Notes: generated by a model not told the origin, from the letters alone. Numbered from the stretch's first letter, positions 8,885-17,711 are shown. The stretch is DNA of 64,000 nt from Methanobacteriota archaeon (GCA_023402275.1 JAEXCH010000003.1:1-64000), one strand, 5' to 3'. Program-made: numbers and translations.

Positions 8885-10143
8885 CAGTATCCCTCCAGTT
8901 GGTCGGGGGTTATTATCTTTCCAGCAATAGCTGATGCAGCTACAACCTCAGGACCTGCCAGATATACTTCTGAGTCCTTGTCGCCCATCCTTCCTATGAA
9001 GTTCCTGTTCGTTGAGGACACCGATCTCTCGCCTGCTGCCAGAATGCCCATGTATCCACCCAGACATGCTCCGCAGGTAGGACCCGATATGAATGCTCCT
9101 GCATCCAGGAATATCTGCATCAGACCTTCGTCCAGCATCTGTCTGTATACCTTTTGGGAGGCAGGTACCACCAAGAATCTTACGTCAGGGTGCACCTTCC
9201 TTCCTTTTACGATCTCTGCTCCGATGCGCATATCCTCTATGCGTCCGTTAGTGCACGATCCCAAGTATGCCTGATCTATCTTCACATCCGTATCCTTGAC
9301 AACGTGACCATTGCTGGGGAGATGCGGGAATGCGACCATTGACTCTATCTTAGACAGGTCATATTTCAATACCTGCGAATATGTTGCATCCGGATCGGCT
9401 GAGACGGGAGTGTATTCTCCTTTGACGGTATCTTTGATGTACTCTTTGGTGAGATCGTCGAATGGGAATATGCCAGCTTTACCACCGGCCTCGATGGCCA
9501 TGTTGGATACCGCCAGTCTATCGGAGACACCCATATTGGATACCCCATCCCCATGGAATTCGAACACCTTGTAGTTGGCCCCGTCAACACCGATGTCCGT
9601 GATGATCTTGATTATCAGGTCCTTTCCGCCGATGTTCTTCCTGAATTTACCTGTCAGTTCGACTTTGATCGTCTCAGGTACCTTGAACCAGAGTCTTCCG
9701 GTTGCGAATGCCACTGCAGCCTCGGTTGAACCTATACCAGTGGAGAATGCGTTTATGCCGCCGTATGTGCATGTGTGGGAATCCGCTCCGACGATCAATC
9801 TGCCGGGAGCTGCGAATCCTTCCTCGATCATGACCTGATGACAGACTCCTCCCTTTCCGACCTCGAAATAGTTGTCTATTCCGTGGTTCTTGGCGAATAC
9901 TCTCATCTCCTTTGCCTGTTCAGCAGATGCGATATCCTTGTTAGGGACATAGTGATCGGGAATGAGGACCATTCTGTCCTTGAACATGTCCTTGGTTCCC
10001 ATCTTGTCATATTCTCTGAATGCTATGGGTCCTGTCACATCGTTGACCATCACATAGTCCACATCTGCGACCACTATCTGACCTGCTTTTGCATCCGTAC
10101 CGGATTTGTTGGATAGTATCTTTTCCGCTATAGTTTTCCCCAT
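8884..10143 (-). CDS. leuC: 3-isopropylmalate dehydratase large subunit
   Basis: This is the [4Fe-4S] catalytic subunit of isopropylmalate isomerase, 419 residues, of the compact archaeal LeuC/HacA class. Iron-sulfur ligands are visible in 'YLGSCTNGRIEDM' near residue 300 and in 'SGPTCGACLGG' near residues 355-365. Substrate and metal-binding blocks include 'MVNDVTGPIAFREYD', 'GADSHTCTYGGINAFSTGIGS' and 'NMAIEAGGKAGIFPFD'. The archaeal LeuC/HacA/DmdA group overlaps in substrate range, but position between leuA and leuD points to leucine synthesis. The start ATG overlaps the leuA stop by one base (TAATG). Confidence 0.94.
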   Translation of the reverse strand: MGKTIAEKILSNKSGTDAKAGQIVVADVDYVMVNDVTGPIAFREYDKMGTKDMFKDRMVLIPDHYVPNKDIASAEQAKEMRVFAKNHGIDNYFEVGKGGVCHQVMIEEGFAAPGRLIVGADSHTCTYGGINAFSTGIGSTEAAVAFATGRLWFKVPETIKVELTGKFRKNIGGKDLIIKIITDIGVDGANYKVFEFHGDGVSNMGVSDRLAVSNMAIEAGGKAGIFPFDDLTKEYIKDTVKGEYTPVSADPDATYSQVLKYDLSKIESMVAFPHLPSNGHVVKDTDVKIDQAYLGSCTNGRIEDMRIGAEIVKGRKVHPDVRFLVVPASQKVYRQMLDEGLMQIFLDAGAFISGPTCGACLGGYMGILAAGERSVSSTNRNFIGRMGDKDSEVYLAGPEVVAASAIAGKIITPDQLEGY

Positions 10144-11735
10144 TAGGCATTCCTCTGTCTCGCGAAATCTCTGTTGATGGCTGCCATCATCGCATCCACT
10201 GATGTCTCCACTATATCTAAACCAACCGCTTTGCCGACGGCCAACGCACCATCATTCTGCACGTTCTTCACCATCACCGTGACCTCGCAGATGGAGTCGC
10301 TCTTGCCTGTTATAGCACTCAGTTTGTACTCTTCCATGGTTATGTTGTCGTTGATCGCTTTCTTTATTGCGTTTATAGCAGCATCCACCGGACCCACACC
10401 GACCTCTGCGGCGGTCCTCGGATCCTCCTCTCCGACGGTCACCTTTACAACTGCGGTAGATGTGGTGTTCTTCCCGGTCAGGACCGTCAGTTCATCCAAT
10501 GAGACCGTCTTTGAGACGGTCCTCTTCTTCCACAGTATGTTGTCGACGATCGCCAACAGTTCGGCATCGTCGATCATCTTTCCTCCGATAGCTATCTTCT
10601 TGATCATCGCCAACAGTTCAGGCATATGGTCCTCGGGGAATTCTATCCCCAGACTGTCCAGTCTTCCCTGTACGGAATGTGCACCGGAATGTTTCCCTAT
10701 GACTATCTCTCTATCGACACCGACCATTTCCGGTTTGAAGGGTTCATAGGTCAGAGCGTTGCTCATTACGCCGTGAACATGTATGCCGGATTCATGAGCG
10801 AATGCATTCCTTCCAACTATGGACTTATTGCCTGCGATGGTGAATCCCGTTATCCTCTCCACCAATTTAGAGGTCTGGCCGATCTTACTCAGATCCACTG
10901 TCTGTACACCATAATTGGCGAACAGGTTCACTGCGACCTCTTCCAAAGAGGCATTGCCTGCTCTTTCGCCTATACCGTTCATGCATACGTGACATATGGT
11001 TGCCCCGCCGTCGACCGCAGCGATCGAATTGGCAACTGCCAATCCCATATCGTCATGACAGTGTATGGATATGGGGACCTTTACAACGGTCTTCAGTTCC
11101 CTTATCAGGTATTCCATGGCTTTGGGTATTATCACACCTACAGTATCCGGAATGTTCACTGAATCAGCACCTGCATCCTGGACCGTGGTCAGTATATCTT
11201 TCAGGAAGTCGATGTTGGATCTGGTCGCATCCTCACATGAGAACTGAACCTCCAGACCGTGTGCCTTTGCATACTCCACTGTCTCCACTGCTCTGGTCTT
11301 GACCTGCTCAGGGGTCATCTTCAGTTTGTACTCCATGTGCAGATCCGAAGTTGCGATGAATGTATGGACGAAGCCTGCACCTGTGTCGATCACAGCATCG
11401 ATATCTGATTTGACAGTACGTGCCAGACTGCAGACCTTAGCATCCATATTGGCCTTTGCCAGTTCTGTGATTATCTCTTTTTCGGTCTCTCCTGAAGCAG
11501 CAAATCCGACCTCCATTATATCGACACCTAGGTCGTCGAGGGCCATCGCTATGCGTACTTTGTCCTCGGGGCTCAATGCGATTCCCGGGGCCTGCTCACC
11601 GTCCCTCAGAGTGGTATCGAAGATCTTTACATCCTTGATGGGGCCCACACCGGAGAGCGCAAGCTGGTTGTACGGACTCACTGCCAACATTTTTTCCAAG
11701 TTCTTAGCGCTTTCACTGGTTTGTTGCTTTTTCAT
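10143..11735 (-). CDS. leuA: 2-isopropylmalate synthase
   Basis: This enzyme condenses acetyl-CoA with 2-oxoisovalerate, the committed and normally leucine-inhibited step. Signatures are 'IFDTTLRDGEQAPGIALS' near residues 42-59, the metal-binding 'IHCHDDMGLAVANS' near residue 220, 'NGIGERAGNASLEE', and a C-terminal LeuA regulatory domain (about residues 380-510). I chose the ATG at 11735 because a GGTGG purine-rich site sits five bases before it. An in-frame TTG at 11747 would add four residues (MVVF). Citramalate and re-citrate synthases share the fold, but the regulatory domain and operon favour leuA. First gene of the leu operon, preceded by a leader containing a leucine-rich mini-gene. 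Confidence 0.93.
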   Translation of the reverse strand: MKKQQTSESAKNLEKMLAVSPYNQLALSGVGPIKDVKIFDTTLRDGEQAPGIALSPEDKVRIAMALDDLGVDIMEVGFAASGETEKEIITELAKANMDAKVCSLARTVKSDIDAVIDTGAGFVHTFIATSDLHMEYKLKMTPEQVKTRAVETVEYAKAHGLEVQFSCEDATRSNIDFLKDILTTVQDAGADSVNIPDTVGVIIPKAMEYLIRELKTVVKVPISIHCHDDMGLAVANSIAAVDGGATICHVCMNGIGERAGNASLEEVAVNLFANYGVQTVDLSKIGQTSKLVERITGFTIAGNKSIVGRNAFAHESGIHVHGVMSNALTYEPFKPEMVGVDREIVIGKHSGAHSVQGRLDSLGIEFPEDHMPELLAMIKKIAIGGKMIDDAELLAIVDNILWKKRTVSKTVSLDELTVLTGKNTTSTAVVKVTVGEEDPRTAAEVGVGPVDAAINAIKKAINDNITMEEYKLSAITGKSDSICEVTVMVKNVQNDGALAVGKAVGLDIVETSVDAMMAAINRDFARQRNA

Positions 11736-11767
11736 AAAAACCACCAAACCGTCCTAGCTTCCACTGA

Positions 11768-11809
11768 TTACTTAAGAAGAATAAGTTCAGTCGTTAGCTC
11801 GAAGATCAT
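11768..11809 (-). CDS. Candidate leu leader peptide (13 codons, 4 Leu)
   Basis: A 13-codon reading frame in the leuA 5' leader encodes MIFELTTELILLK and ends in TAA. Four of 13 codons are leucine (CTA, CTT, CTT, CTT) and two isoleucine. A purine-rich AGAGGT lies seven bases before its ATG, and a TATA-like box lies about 45 bases upstream, so it would be translated early in the leuA transcript. Its stop is 32 bases before the leuA ATG, and the intervening RNA ends in a U5 tract just before that ATG. The arrangement resembles a bacterial leader peptide. Function is inferred only, and a chance ORF of this size is possible. Confidence 0.4.
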   Translation of the reverse strand: MIFELTTELILLK

Positions 11810-11852
11810 TTTTTAGACCTCTTGACGGTATATCTTCATTGAAAAAACCCAT

Positions 11853-11860
11853 ATTTATAA
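11853..11860 (-). promoter_or_regulatory. Candidate TATA box of the leu operon
   Basis: On the minus strand the sequence reads TTATAAAT inside CCAAATTATAAATAT. It lies about 120 bases before the leuA ATG and about 45 before the leader mini-gene. A start about 25 bases downstream would give a leadered transcript that includes the mini-gene. It also lies just outside the 3' end of the neighbouring surface-protein gene. Confidence 0.45.
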
Positions 11861-11869
11861 TTTGGCTAG

Positions 11870-13723
11870 TCAATAACTTTTATCCCAGTATGAATATAGC
11901 ACATAATCTTTGTCAACAGTTATTGTGTCGCCAGTAAACAATATATCATTGGCGAACCATCCTCTAAAGTCTTCTATTGTGTAGTTTGTATTTTCTAAAT
12001 CGAAATCAAAAAGAGGATTTATTTGAGAGGGATTCACAACCGTGTGGATGTTTCCTTTTGAGTAATAAAATCTTTTATCTACGCCAATAAAATTATCTTG
12101 ATAATGAACAAAACATAAATCATTAAGAACATAATTTGATTTGACAAAGTAGTCGTTTCCTTTTTTGATAAATATTTCAGAAGGCATATATCCTTGTGGG
12201 ATTCCATATCCTGATAATGCTTCAACAGTTATTTTGTCTTCAATTGTGACTTCCCAAGTTTTACTTTTTGTGTAAAATTCTCCATTAATTGAGTATCTTA
12301 GATTATTTCCAAATTCTAATTTGAATATTTTAGGAGTCCACGAAGCGTTTATAATAAGGTCTGATGAAACATAGTAATCCGATGCATACCATGCTTGGAA
12401 GTCATACCCTTCTTTAATAGGTGTAATTGTGGGATATGTTAGACGATCTCCACTAATTGCATATTGAACTCCATAGGTAATACTGTTTTCAAAAAATGTT
12501 ACTTTGTATATCGAAGGTAAGATAATATCTGAATTAAATCGCAATGTGCTGGATATTCTCTTAACCCCCTCAATGTTTTCAATCTTTTCAAAAAAATGAT
12601 TTGGCAATTGATATCCAGATGCTGAATTGACCGTGTTAGTATCATGAGAACATACGAAGAATGTGTGTCCTTTGGTTCCGTTGAAAAGAAGATTATCGCC
12701 TAAGGAGATCTTCAGTACCGAAGGGAATTCTGCATCACCTATTATCCTGTATCCATTGCCGTCCTTGTATATCGAAGTACCAAGACCATTGTCCAATGTC
12801 CTTGGTATTTCGTATCCTTCGGAAGGTACTATTATGATCCTATCCTCTACCGTTGCTCTATCGGATATCTTTCCGTCGACCGTCAATAATGTGTTCTTTC
12901 CTGCGATGATCCCGTACTCTATCGCTTCTATGCCGGTGACCCTTATGTGATGGTTATCCCTTACGTCATTTATGAGAAGTTTTCCGTTGGTCGGTGTTCT
13001 GAGATCCCCGTCGATGATCTGTATGCCGAAGCCCTCGGTCTCCCTGTATCCGGGAAGAAGCCTGTATTCCAATTCATAGGATTCTCCGTGGTGGACCCTG
13101 ATTTCTGATGATGTCAGGGAATATCCTCTTTGATCATTCGGTAAGTTGATTGTGTGCTCACGTACGTCATGCACCCCTTTGACCGTGACTATCTGATCCT
13201 GGGTGATGTTGTTCAGATGTATCCTCTTCATTGCGTTGAGTTTCATCGGATTCCCATTGACGGCGATTACAAGGTCCTTCTCGATACTCCCCGGAAGCAG
13301 CGAGAACGAGATTATAGAGCTGCCTCCGCTGGGAATGAACATCGGATCCGCTGTCAAGGTGAATCCTTTCTGTTCATCTGGGAGTAATATAGCATAGAAA
13401 TCATTCCCGAGGATCAATGCATGCAGGGACACATTCCTGTCCATTACTATCATGTTACCCGGATAATGTATTCCGCCTTCACCGTTCGGGTCCTGACTCC
13501 ATCCTATGAATCTCTTGCTCCTTTCAACGGCATGGTCCATGAGGACGGCCTCGGAACCTTCGGTGAGCACATACTCTTTGATTATGTCGCCCTCACTGTA
13601 ATACGTGAGTTTGAATGTTCTTTCATCTTCTTTGTTGTCGATGAGCATCATTGCGGCCGCTGCGCATATGATGACAGCAACGACAACGCCGACAGTGATA
13701 GCTATTGCGGATCTGCTGGCCAT
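11870..13723 (-). CDS. Surface-anchored protein with InlB-like repeats, mosaic composition
   Basis: The likely start is the ATG at 13723, preceded by AGGAGGGGA; an upstream in-frame codon at 13762 adds 13 residues with no membrane character. The product is about 617 residues: an N-terminal membrane anchor or signal segment ('SAIAITVGVVVAVIICAAAA'), then an extracellular region of strand-rich modules. 'SKRFIGWSQDPNGEG', 'EGYDFQAWYASD' and 'EDFRGWFAND' match the List-Bact/InlB B-repeat core (G-x-x-F-x-G-W). No C-terminal membrane segment is visible. The 5' part (about 12,660-13,723) has base composition like its neighbours. The 3' part (about 11,870-12,650) is much more AT-rich (12 of 60 bases G or C at 12,061-12,120, against 27 of 60 at 12,841-12,900). 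The function may be adhesion; this is inference. Confidence 0.7.
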   Translation of the reverse strand: MASRSAIAITVGVVVAVIICAAAAMMLIDNKEDERTFKLTYYSEGDIIKEYVLTEGSEAVLMDHAVERSKRFIGWSQDPNGEGGIHYPGNMIVMDRNVSLHALILGNDFYAILLPDEQKGFTLTADPMFIPSGGSSIISFSLLPGSIEKDLVIAVNGNPMKLNAMKRIHLNNITQDQIVTVKGVHDVREHTINLPNDQRGYSLTSSEIRVHHGESYELEYRLLPGYRETEGFGIQIIDGDLRTPTNGKLLINDVRDNHHIRVTGIEAIEYGIIAGKNTLLTVDGKISDRATVEDRIIIVPSEGYEIPRTLDNGLGTSIYKDGNGYRIIGDAEFPSVLKISLGDNLLFNGTKGHTFFVCSHDTNTVNSASGYQLPNHFFEKIENIEGVKRISSTLRFNSDIILPSIYKVTFFENSITYGVQYAISGDRLTYPTITPIKEGYDFQAWYASDYYVSSDLIINASWTPKIFKLEFGNNLRYSINGEFYTKSKTWEVTIEDKITVEALSGYGIPQGYMPSEIFIKKGNDYFVKSNYVLNDLCFVHYQDNFIGVDKRFYYSKGNIHTVVNPSQINPLFDFDLENTNYTIEDFRGWFANDILFTGDTITVDKDYVLYSYWDKSY

Positions 13724-13824
13724 TTCCCCTCCTGATCCTTGAGGGGATGGTGGCCCCGGCACTGATCTGTACGGATGTGCCGCATTATATTATGGGTTCT
13801 TTAAAACCCTCCTGAATTGGATGC

Positions 13825-14403
13825 TTACTTCTCTTCCTCACCGGAGTTGACGACTTCCTCTGGATCGCTGTCAGATACAGTAACCATCTCCTCCTCGATG
13901 ACGATGGTCTCCTCACCATCATCGTAGATTATCTGGACCTCCTCTATCTCCACTACGCATTCCTCGCCGGCAGGTTCGTCTGCAGATCCTTTGACGGATG
14001 GGGCGGATATTGTCTTATCCGCCTTCTCCTTCTTCTTGCCGCCCTTCACCCAAGCATCCTCATCGAATGGTTCCTTGCCGAGGTTCCTCTTCTCCTCTTT
14101 CTCCTCGTGCACCATCTTGCGGAGTTTCTGCTTGTCCCTTTCCTCAGCTTCCTTCCTCTTTGTTATGTGCTCTTTGAGTTCTTCCTTGGCGGCCTTACGT
14201 TCTTCCTTGGGAAGCGCTTTGATCTCGGTCCTTCTGTTGGATTCGTATTTCTTTGCGAGGTACTTGTCATTGCTTATGCGTTTCTTCAAGGCCTCTATCT
14301 CTTCTTCCCTGGTCTTGACTATCTTGGCATGTCTGGCAGTAGCCTTTGGCTGATATCCCTTATTGCTCTCTTTCTGTTTGGTATTGTTCTTTTTCGATGC
14401 CAC
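13825..14403 (-). CDS. Highly charged coiled-coil protein of unknown function
   Basis: A 192-residue protein starting at GTG (the first available start in this frame). The N-terminal 120 residues are rich in lysine and glutamate and look like a continuous alpha-helical or coiled-coil segment ('REEEIEALKKRISNDKYLAK', 'KEERKAAKEELKEHITKRKE'). The C-terminal 50 residues are strongly acidic ('EEVQIIYDDGEETIVIEEEM', ending SGEEEK). There is no signal peptide or membrane segment. The basic N-terminus and acidic tail could suit nucleic acid or ribosome interaction, but no family is recognised and no function is claimed. It stands alone between a surface protein and the superoxide reductase gene. Confidence 0.65.
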   Translation of the reverse strand: MASKKNNTKQKESNKGYQPKATARHAKIVKTREEEIEALKKRISNDKYLAKKYESNRRTEIKALPKEERKAAKEELKEHITKRKEAEERDKQKLRKMVHEEKEEKRNLGKEPFDEDAWVKGGKKKEKADKTISAPSVKGSADEPAGEECVVEIEEVQIIYDDGEETIVIEEEMVTVSDSDPEEVVNSGEEEK

Positions 14404-14508
14404 TTTTCCACGCTCGCAAAATGATTCTTTTGGAAGATATTGCCATCTTTCAATTTAAAACTAACATGGTTGGAAGGGGTTTGATGCCCGCCTGAGCGGG
14501 CATATTGA

Positions 14509-14901
14509 TCACTGGTTGCATTTCCAGTATTTGTGGACGTTGCAGAGTTCCCATGCAATGATGCTCTTTGCATCCGTCTTGAAGAATGCTTCAGGTTTGT
14601 CCCCGGGTTTGAGGTATTTCCTCATGAGCACTCCGTCAGCGCAGATCTCGATGTACACTATGTAATGCTCAGGGAGCATCGGGTGTGCCATCTCCTTCCC
14701 CACTTTCACAAGTACTCCTCCGTCCTTCCTCTCAACGTAGGGGACGTGTTTCTCTGTTGCGAAATCAGCGGTCTGAGCTTCTAGTTTCTCCATCTCCTTT
14801 CCGCAGCATATCGGTATCGGGCCTCCTTCCGAGTAAAGTCCCTCAACATAGTTCTTGCACGTGGAACACATATACACTGCTCTTTTCTCTATCTGTGCCA
14901 T
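14509..14901 (-). CDS. Superoxide reductase (desulfoferrodoxin type)
   Basis: This enzyme reduces superoxide to peroxide without releasing oxygen, a defence typical of anaerobes. The protein has two iron sites. The N-terminal desulforedoxin-like domain holds C-x2-C ('MCSTCKNYVEG') and a CC pair ('IPICCGKEM'). The catalytic domain has the Glu-Lys-His site 'ATEKHVPYVE', a His-containing 'AHPMLPEHYIVYIE' and the C-x2-H ligand pair 'LCNVHKYWKCNQ' at the C-terminus. I chose the ATG at 14901 (MAQIEKRAVYMCS), preceded by GGTGAT. An in-frame start at 14946 adds 15 residues with no family match. The resulting length of 130 fits desulfoferrodoxin. It is not in an obvious operon. Confidence 0.92.
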   Translation of the reverse strand: MAQIEKRAVYMCSTCKNYVEGLYSEGGPIPICCGKEMEKLEAQTADFATEKHVPYVERKDGGVLVKVGKEMAHPMLPEHYIVYIEICADGVLMRKYLKPGDKPEAFFKTDAKSIIAWELCNVHKYWKCNQ

Positions 14902-14991
14902 TTTTAAATCACCGTGTCCCAATCCATGTACAGAGTATATATGCATTCGTTTAGGTCAAACACTATTATACTGCTTCTTTGATGTAACCGC

Positions 14992-15621
14992 ATGGAGATA
15001 CCTGCGATATATTCCGCCTACAAAAGCGGAGAGATAAGAACAGCGGCCGCTGCATTCGATGGTGATGTTCTGTCATTCACGAATGAGCCTGAACCATTGT
15101 CCTATTCCTTTGAGGATAAGGAAGAAAGGGCAGAGGCTGTCGTCGTTGATGTAAAAGGTATCAACAAAGGTGAGTTGGATGATCGCCTTCTTACTAATGT
15201 CAAGATCTCCGGAGCTGATATCTGGTTCCTTACTTACATCAAGGATGTAGAGGATGTCTTCGACAGTTTCATGGGAAACATAACAAAGGTCCTTATCCCG
15301 TATCATACAACCAGGAACGATCTTGTCATGATTGAGGCCTATGACGTCTCCGACAACTGCATACCTGTCGCCTTTGTATCTCAGGGAAGGGTCATGGCAA
15401 GAGGCGGAGAGACCAAAGAGGTCCGTAAGGTCATTGAGGAAATGATATCAATAGGCTTCACAGAGATAATGGTCCTGGACACGGATTCTATGATGACAAA
15501 GGATGATTGGATATCCATCAATGAAAGGTTTTCCGGAATAATACCTTACGTAAAAGGAAAAGGGCCGGAGTTCCTTGATGGTATGAGTTTCTCAAACATC
15601 ATCTATGACATAGATCCCTGA
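14992..15621 (+). CDS. Conserved hypothetical protein, possibly TIM-barrel-like
   Basis: A 209-residue soluble protein with alternating hydrophobic strands and helices ('AEAVVVDVKGI', 'ADIWFLTYI', 'TKVLIPYHT', 'CIPVAFVSQGRV', 'FTEIMVLDTDSM'), consistent with a beta/alpha barrel or half barrel. The pattern 'ARGGETKEVRKVIEEMISIGF' followed by EIMVLDTDS loosely recalls HisA/HisF-type proteins, but phosphate-binding glycine motifs are not clearly present, so this is only a suggestion. It is convergent with the iron-sulfur flavoprotein gene, with a 23-base overlap of their 3' ends. Confidence 0.55.
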   Translation: MEIPAIYSAYKSGEIRTAAAAFDGDVLSFTNEPEPLSYSFEDKEERAEAVVVDVKGINKGELDDRLLTNVKISGADIWFLTYIKDVEDVFDSFMGNITKVLIPYHTTRNDLVMIEAYDVSDNCIPVAFVSQGRVMARGGETKEVRKVIEEMISIGFTEIMVLDTDSMMTKDDWISINERFSGIIPYVKGKGPEFLDGMSFSNIIYDIDP

Positions 15622-16150
15622 TCTTTTTGCCGATGATACTTCCGAATTCTGTTGAAGGCCCCTCAACATCCTTCAGTTCCAGTTCGTCCGTGCCGGATAT
15701 CCTAAGATCACCTGCCCACTCCATTCCAGTTGTAATCGAGAATGCCCTGAATATGGATTCTGTGTTCTTGAAGTTAGGTTCACTCCCTCCTCCTGACATC
15801 ACTGCCGCACAGAATGCGGGATGATCCTTTTTGCTGAACCAATACGGTTGGAATCTGTCGATCACTGTTTTTATAACGGATGACGGACCGCTGAAATGTA
15901 TTGGCGTTGTCAGCACCAGAAGGTCCGCCTTTCCGAACTTATCGTATATGATGTCCATGTCATCATCGATGATAACGCATTCTCCTGTTTCTGAGCACTC
16001 TCCACATCCTGTACAATGGGATATGTTCATATCGATCGGGAAAATGATATCTGACTCTATTCCTTCCGACATCAATCCGTCTGAGATGGATGTACAGATC
16101 TCGGATGTGAAACCACCTTTTCGGCTTCCGCAGATCACCAATGCCCTCAT
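15599..16150 (-). CDS. Iron-sulfur flavoprotein (Isf-like, NADPH-dependent FMN reductase fold)
   Basis: A 183-residue flavodoxin-fold protein. The N-terminus 'MRALVICGSRKGGFTSEI' is the FMN phosphate-binding loop. A compact cysteine motif follows at 'HCTGCGECSETGECVI' (C-x2-C-x2-C-x5-C, about residues 46-58), the signature of the Isf family that binds FMN and a [4Fe-4S] cluster. 'TPIHFSGPSSVIKTVIDRFQ' near residue 82 is also typical. Members move electrons from ferredoxin or reduce oxygen or peroxide in anaerobic archaea; the substrate here cannot be read from sequence. Its 3' end overlaps the convergent neighbour by 23 bases, and it is divergent from egsA. Confidence 0.85.
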   Translation of the reverse strand: MRALVICGSRKGGFTSEICTSISDGLMSEGIESDIIFPIDMNISHCTGCGECSETGECVIIDDDMDIIYDKFGKADLLVLTTPIHFSGPSSVIKTVIDRFQPYWFSKKDHPAFCAAVMSGGGSEPNFKNTESIFRAFSITTGMEWAGDLRISGTDELELKDVEGPSTEFGSIIGKKIRDLCHR

Positions 16151-16245
16151 GTATGGAACATTGCAGTGTATTACTTTTATATGTTCTGAGTCGATTCAGA
16201 CATCGGTCGGAGGGATATAATACGACTTTTACCAAAACCAGATCG

Positions 16246-17277
16246 ATGGATTTTCCAAGAACGGTGCTTATCGGCCATGATGTCATAGATCAGGTCTCCG
16301 ACGTTTGCCGGTCACTGCAGTTCGGAAAGAACGGGGTCATGGTAACCGGTTCCGACACATACAAAGCAGCCGGTAAAAGGGTCGAGGACCTAGTGTCTGA
16401 GAGACATGATGTCAGAGAGGTCATAACAGGCAATGCAACCCTTGAGAACCTGAATCAGATAAAGGGGGCTGCGATCGATCATGATGCATCCTTCCTACTC
16501 GCTGTAGGAGGAGGGAGCAAGATAGATCTCTCCAAGATGGCGGCCAAGGACCTCAACATACCGTTTCTCAGCATACCCACCTCAGTGGCTCATGACGGGA
16601 TAGCGTCCGATAGGGCATCCATGAAATCAAAGACCGGTTCACAATCGGTGAATGCGGTATCTCCGATAGGGATAATCGCCGATACAAAAGTGATAAATGA
16701 TGCCCCATTCAAATATCTGGCAGCAGGTTGCGCAGATGTGATATCCAATCTTACTGCATTGGAGGACTGGGAGTTCGCCAACAGGATGAGAGGGGAGGAC
16801 ATAAGCAGCTCTGCATTCCTTATATCGAAGTATGCAGCAGACAATCTGATCGCAAACAGCAGATCCATAAGACCCAACTTCGAAGAGAGCGTATGGTTCG
16901 TTCTTAGGCCGATAATAGCTTCCGGGGTATCGATGTGCATAGCGGGAAGTTCAAGGCCGACAAGCGGTTCCGAACACATGTTCTCACACGCTCTGGATCT
17001 GATAAGACCGGATACGGCCCTGCACGGTGAACAATGCGGAGTAGGGTCCATAATGATGATGGAGCTGCAAGGCGGTAACTGGGAGGTCATAAGGAATGCA
17101 CTCAAGGACATAGGTGCGCCTACCACCGCAAAGGAACTTGGGTTCACTCCCGATGAGATAATCGAAGCATTGGTCATGGCAAAGGACATCCGGAAGGAAA
17201 GATTCACCATATTGGGGGACAGCGGCCTGACCAGGGAAGCGGCCGAGACGGTGGCTAAAGTGACCGGGGTAATATGA
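16246..17277 (+). CDS. egsA: sn-glycerol-1-phosphate dehydrogenase
   Basis: This enzyme makes sn-glycerol-1-phosphate from DHAP, defining the archaeal lipid backbone stereochemistry. The 343-residue protein shows the NAD(P)-binding 'LAVGGGSKIDLSKMAA' near residues 87-102, 'PFLSIPTSVAHDGIASDRAS' near 107-126, and zinc ligands in 'AGCADVISN' (Asp), 'GSEHMFSHALD' (His) and 'ALHGEQCGVGS' (His). The ATG at 16246 is chosen because MDFPRTVLIGH matches the family N-terminus. The frame stays open 35 codons further upstream, but that stretch lies in the promoter region and overlaps the divergent flavoprotein start. It overlaps the start region of the following UPF0179 gene. Confidence 0.95.
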   Translation: MDFPRTVLIGHDVIDQVSDVCRSLQFGKNGVMVTGSDTYKAAGKRVEDLVSERHDVREVITGNATLENLNQIKGAAIDHDASFLLAVGGGSKIDLSKMAAKDLNIPFLSIPTSVAHDGIASDRASMKSKTGSQSVNAVSPIGIIADTKVINDAPFKYLAAGCADVISNLTALEDWEFANRMRGEDISSSAFLISKYAADNLIANSRSIRPNFEESVWFVLRPIIASGVSMCIAGSSRPTSGSEHMFSHALDLIRPDTALHGEQCGVGSIMMMELQGGNWEVIRNALKDIGAPTTAKELGFTPDEIIEALVMAKDIRKERFTILGDSGLTREAAETVAKVTGVI

Positions 17278-17285
17278 GGGATCAT

Positions 17286-17711
17286 ATGGCGGCCATAACA
17301 CTGATAAGCGGATCCCAGGCAAAGGTCGGTCACAGGTTCTATTATGTGGGGCCGCAGTTGGAATGCAAGGAATGCAAACTGAAGGCGGTATGTTTCAATC
17401 TTGAACAAGGTTCACAATACGAGATAACCGCACTTCGCGATCAGACCCATGAATGCTCACTCAACGAGGATATGGTAAGGGTTGTCGAGGTCCAGAAGGT
17501 CCCGCAGAGGACCGCGGTCCCTAAGAAGACGGCCATCGAGGGAAGTGTGATGACATTCCAAGAGGTGGAATGCGGAAGGATGGACTGTTCCAATTTCCGT
17601 ATATGCCACCCTGCATCAATGGAGAACGGCAGGAAATACTCCGTGATAAAGATCGAAGGGAGCGTCGACTGCCTTATCAAAGAGAATCTGGTGTATGCTG
17701 ATCTCCTTTGA
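17286..17711 (+). CDS. UPF0179 family cysteine-rich protein
   Basis: A 141-residue archaeal protein of unknown function with cysteine pairs 'LECKECKLKAVCFNL', 'THECSLNED', 'VECGRMDCSNFRICHP' and 'SVDCLIKENL', consistent with two metal or iron-sulfur sites. The start MAAITLISG at 17286 matches the family pattern and follows a purine-rich GAGGGAT. An earlier ATG at 17274 overlaps the egsA stop (ATGA) and adds four residues. The tight link to egsA suggests cotranscription. Its stop TGA abuts the purC stop in TGATCA. Confidence 0.87.
   Translation: MAAITLISGSQAKVGHRFYYVGPQLECKECKLKAVCFNLEQGSQYEITALRDQTHECSLNEDMVRVVEVQKVPQRTAVPKKTAIEGSVMTFQEVECGRMDCSNFRICHPASMENGRKYSVIKIEGSVDCLIKENLVYADLL

Noticed and set aside
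16590..17408. Long open frame (272 codons) antisense to egsA
   Set aside because: It mirrors the strongly conserved egsA reading frame and shows no protein-like motif; such shadows are common opposite GATC- and purine-rich coding sequence.
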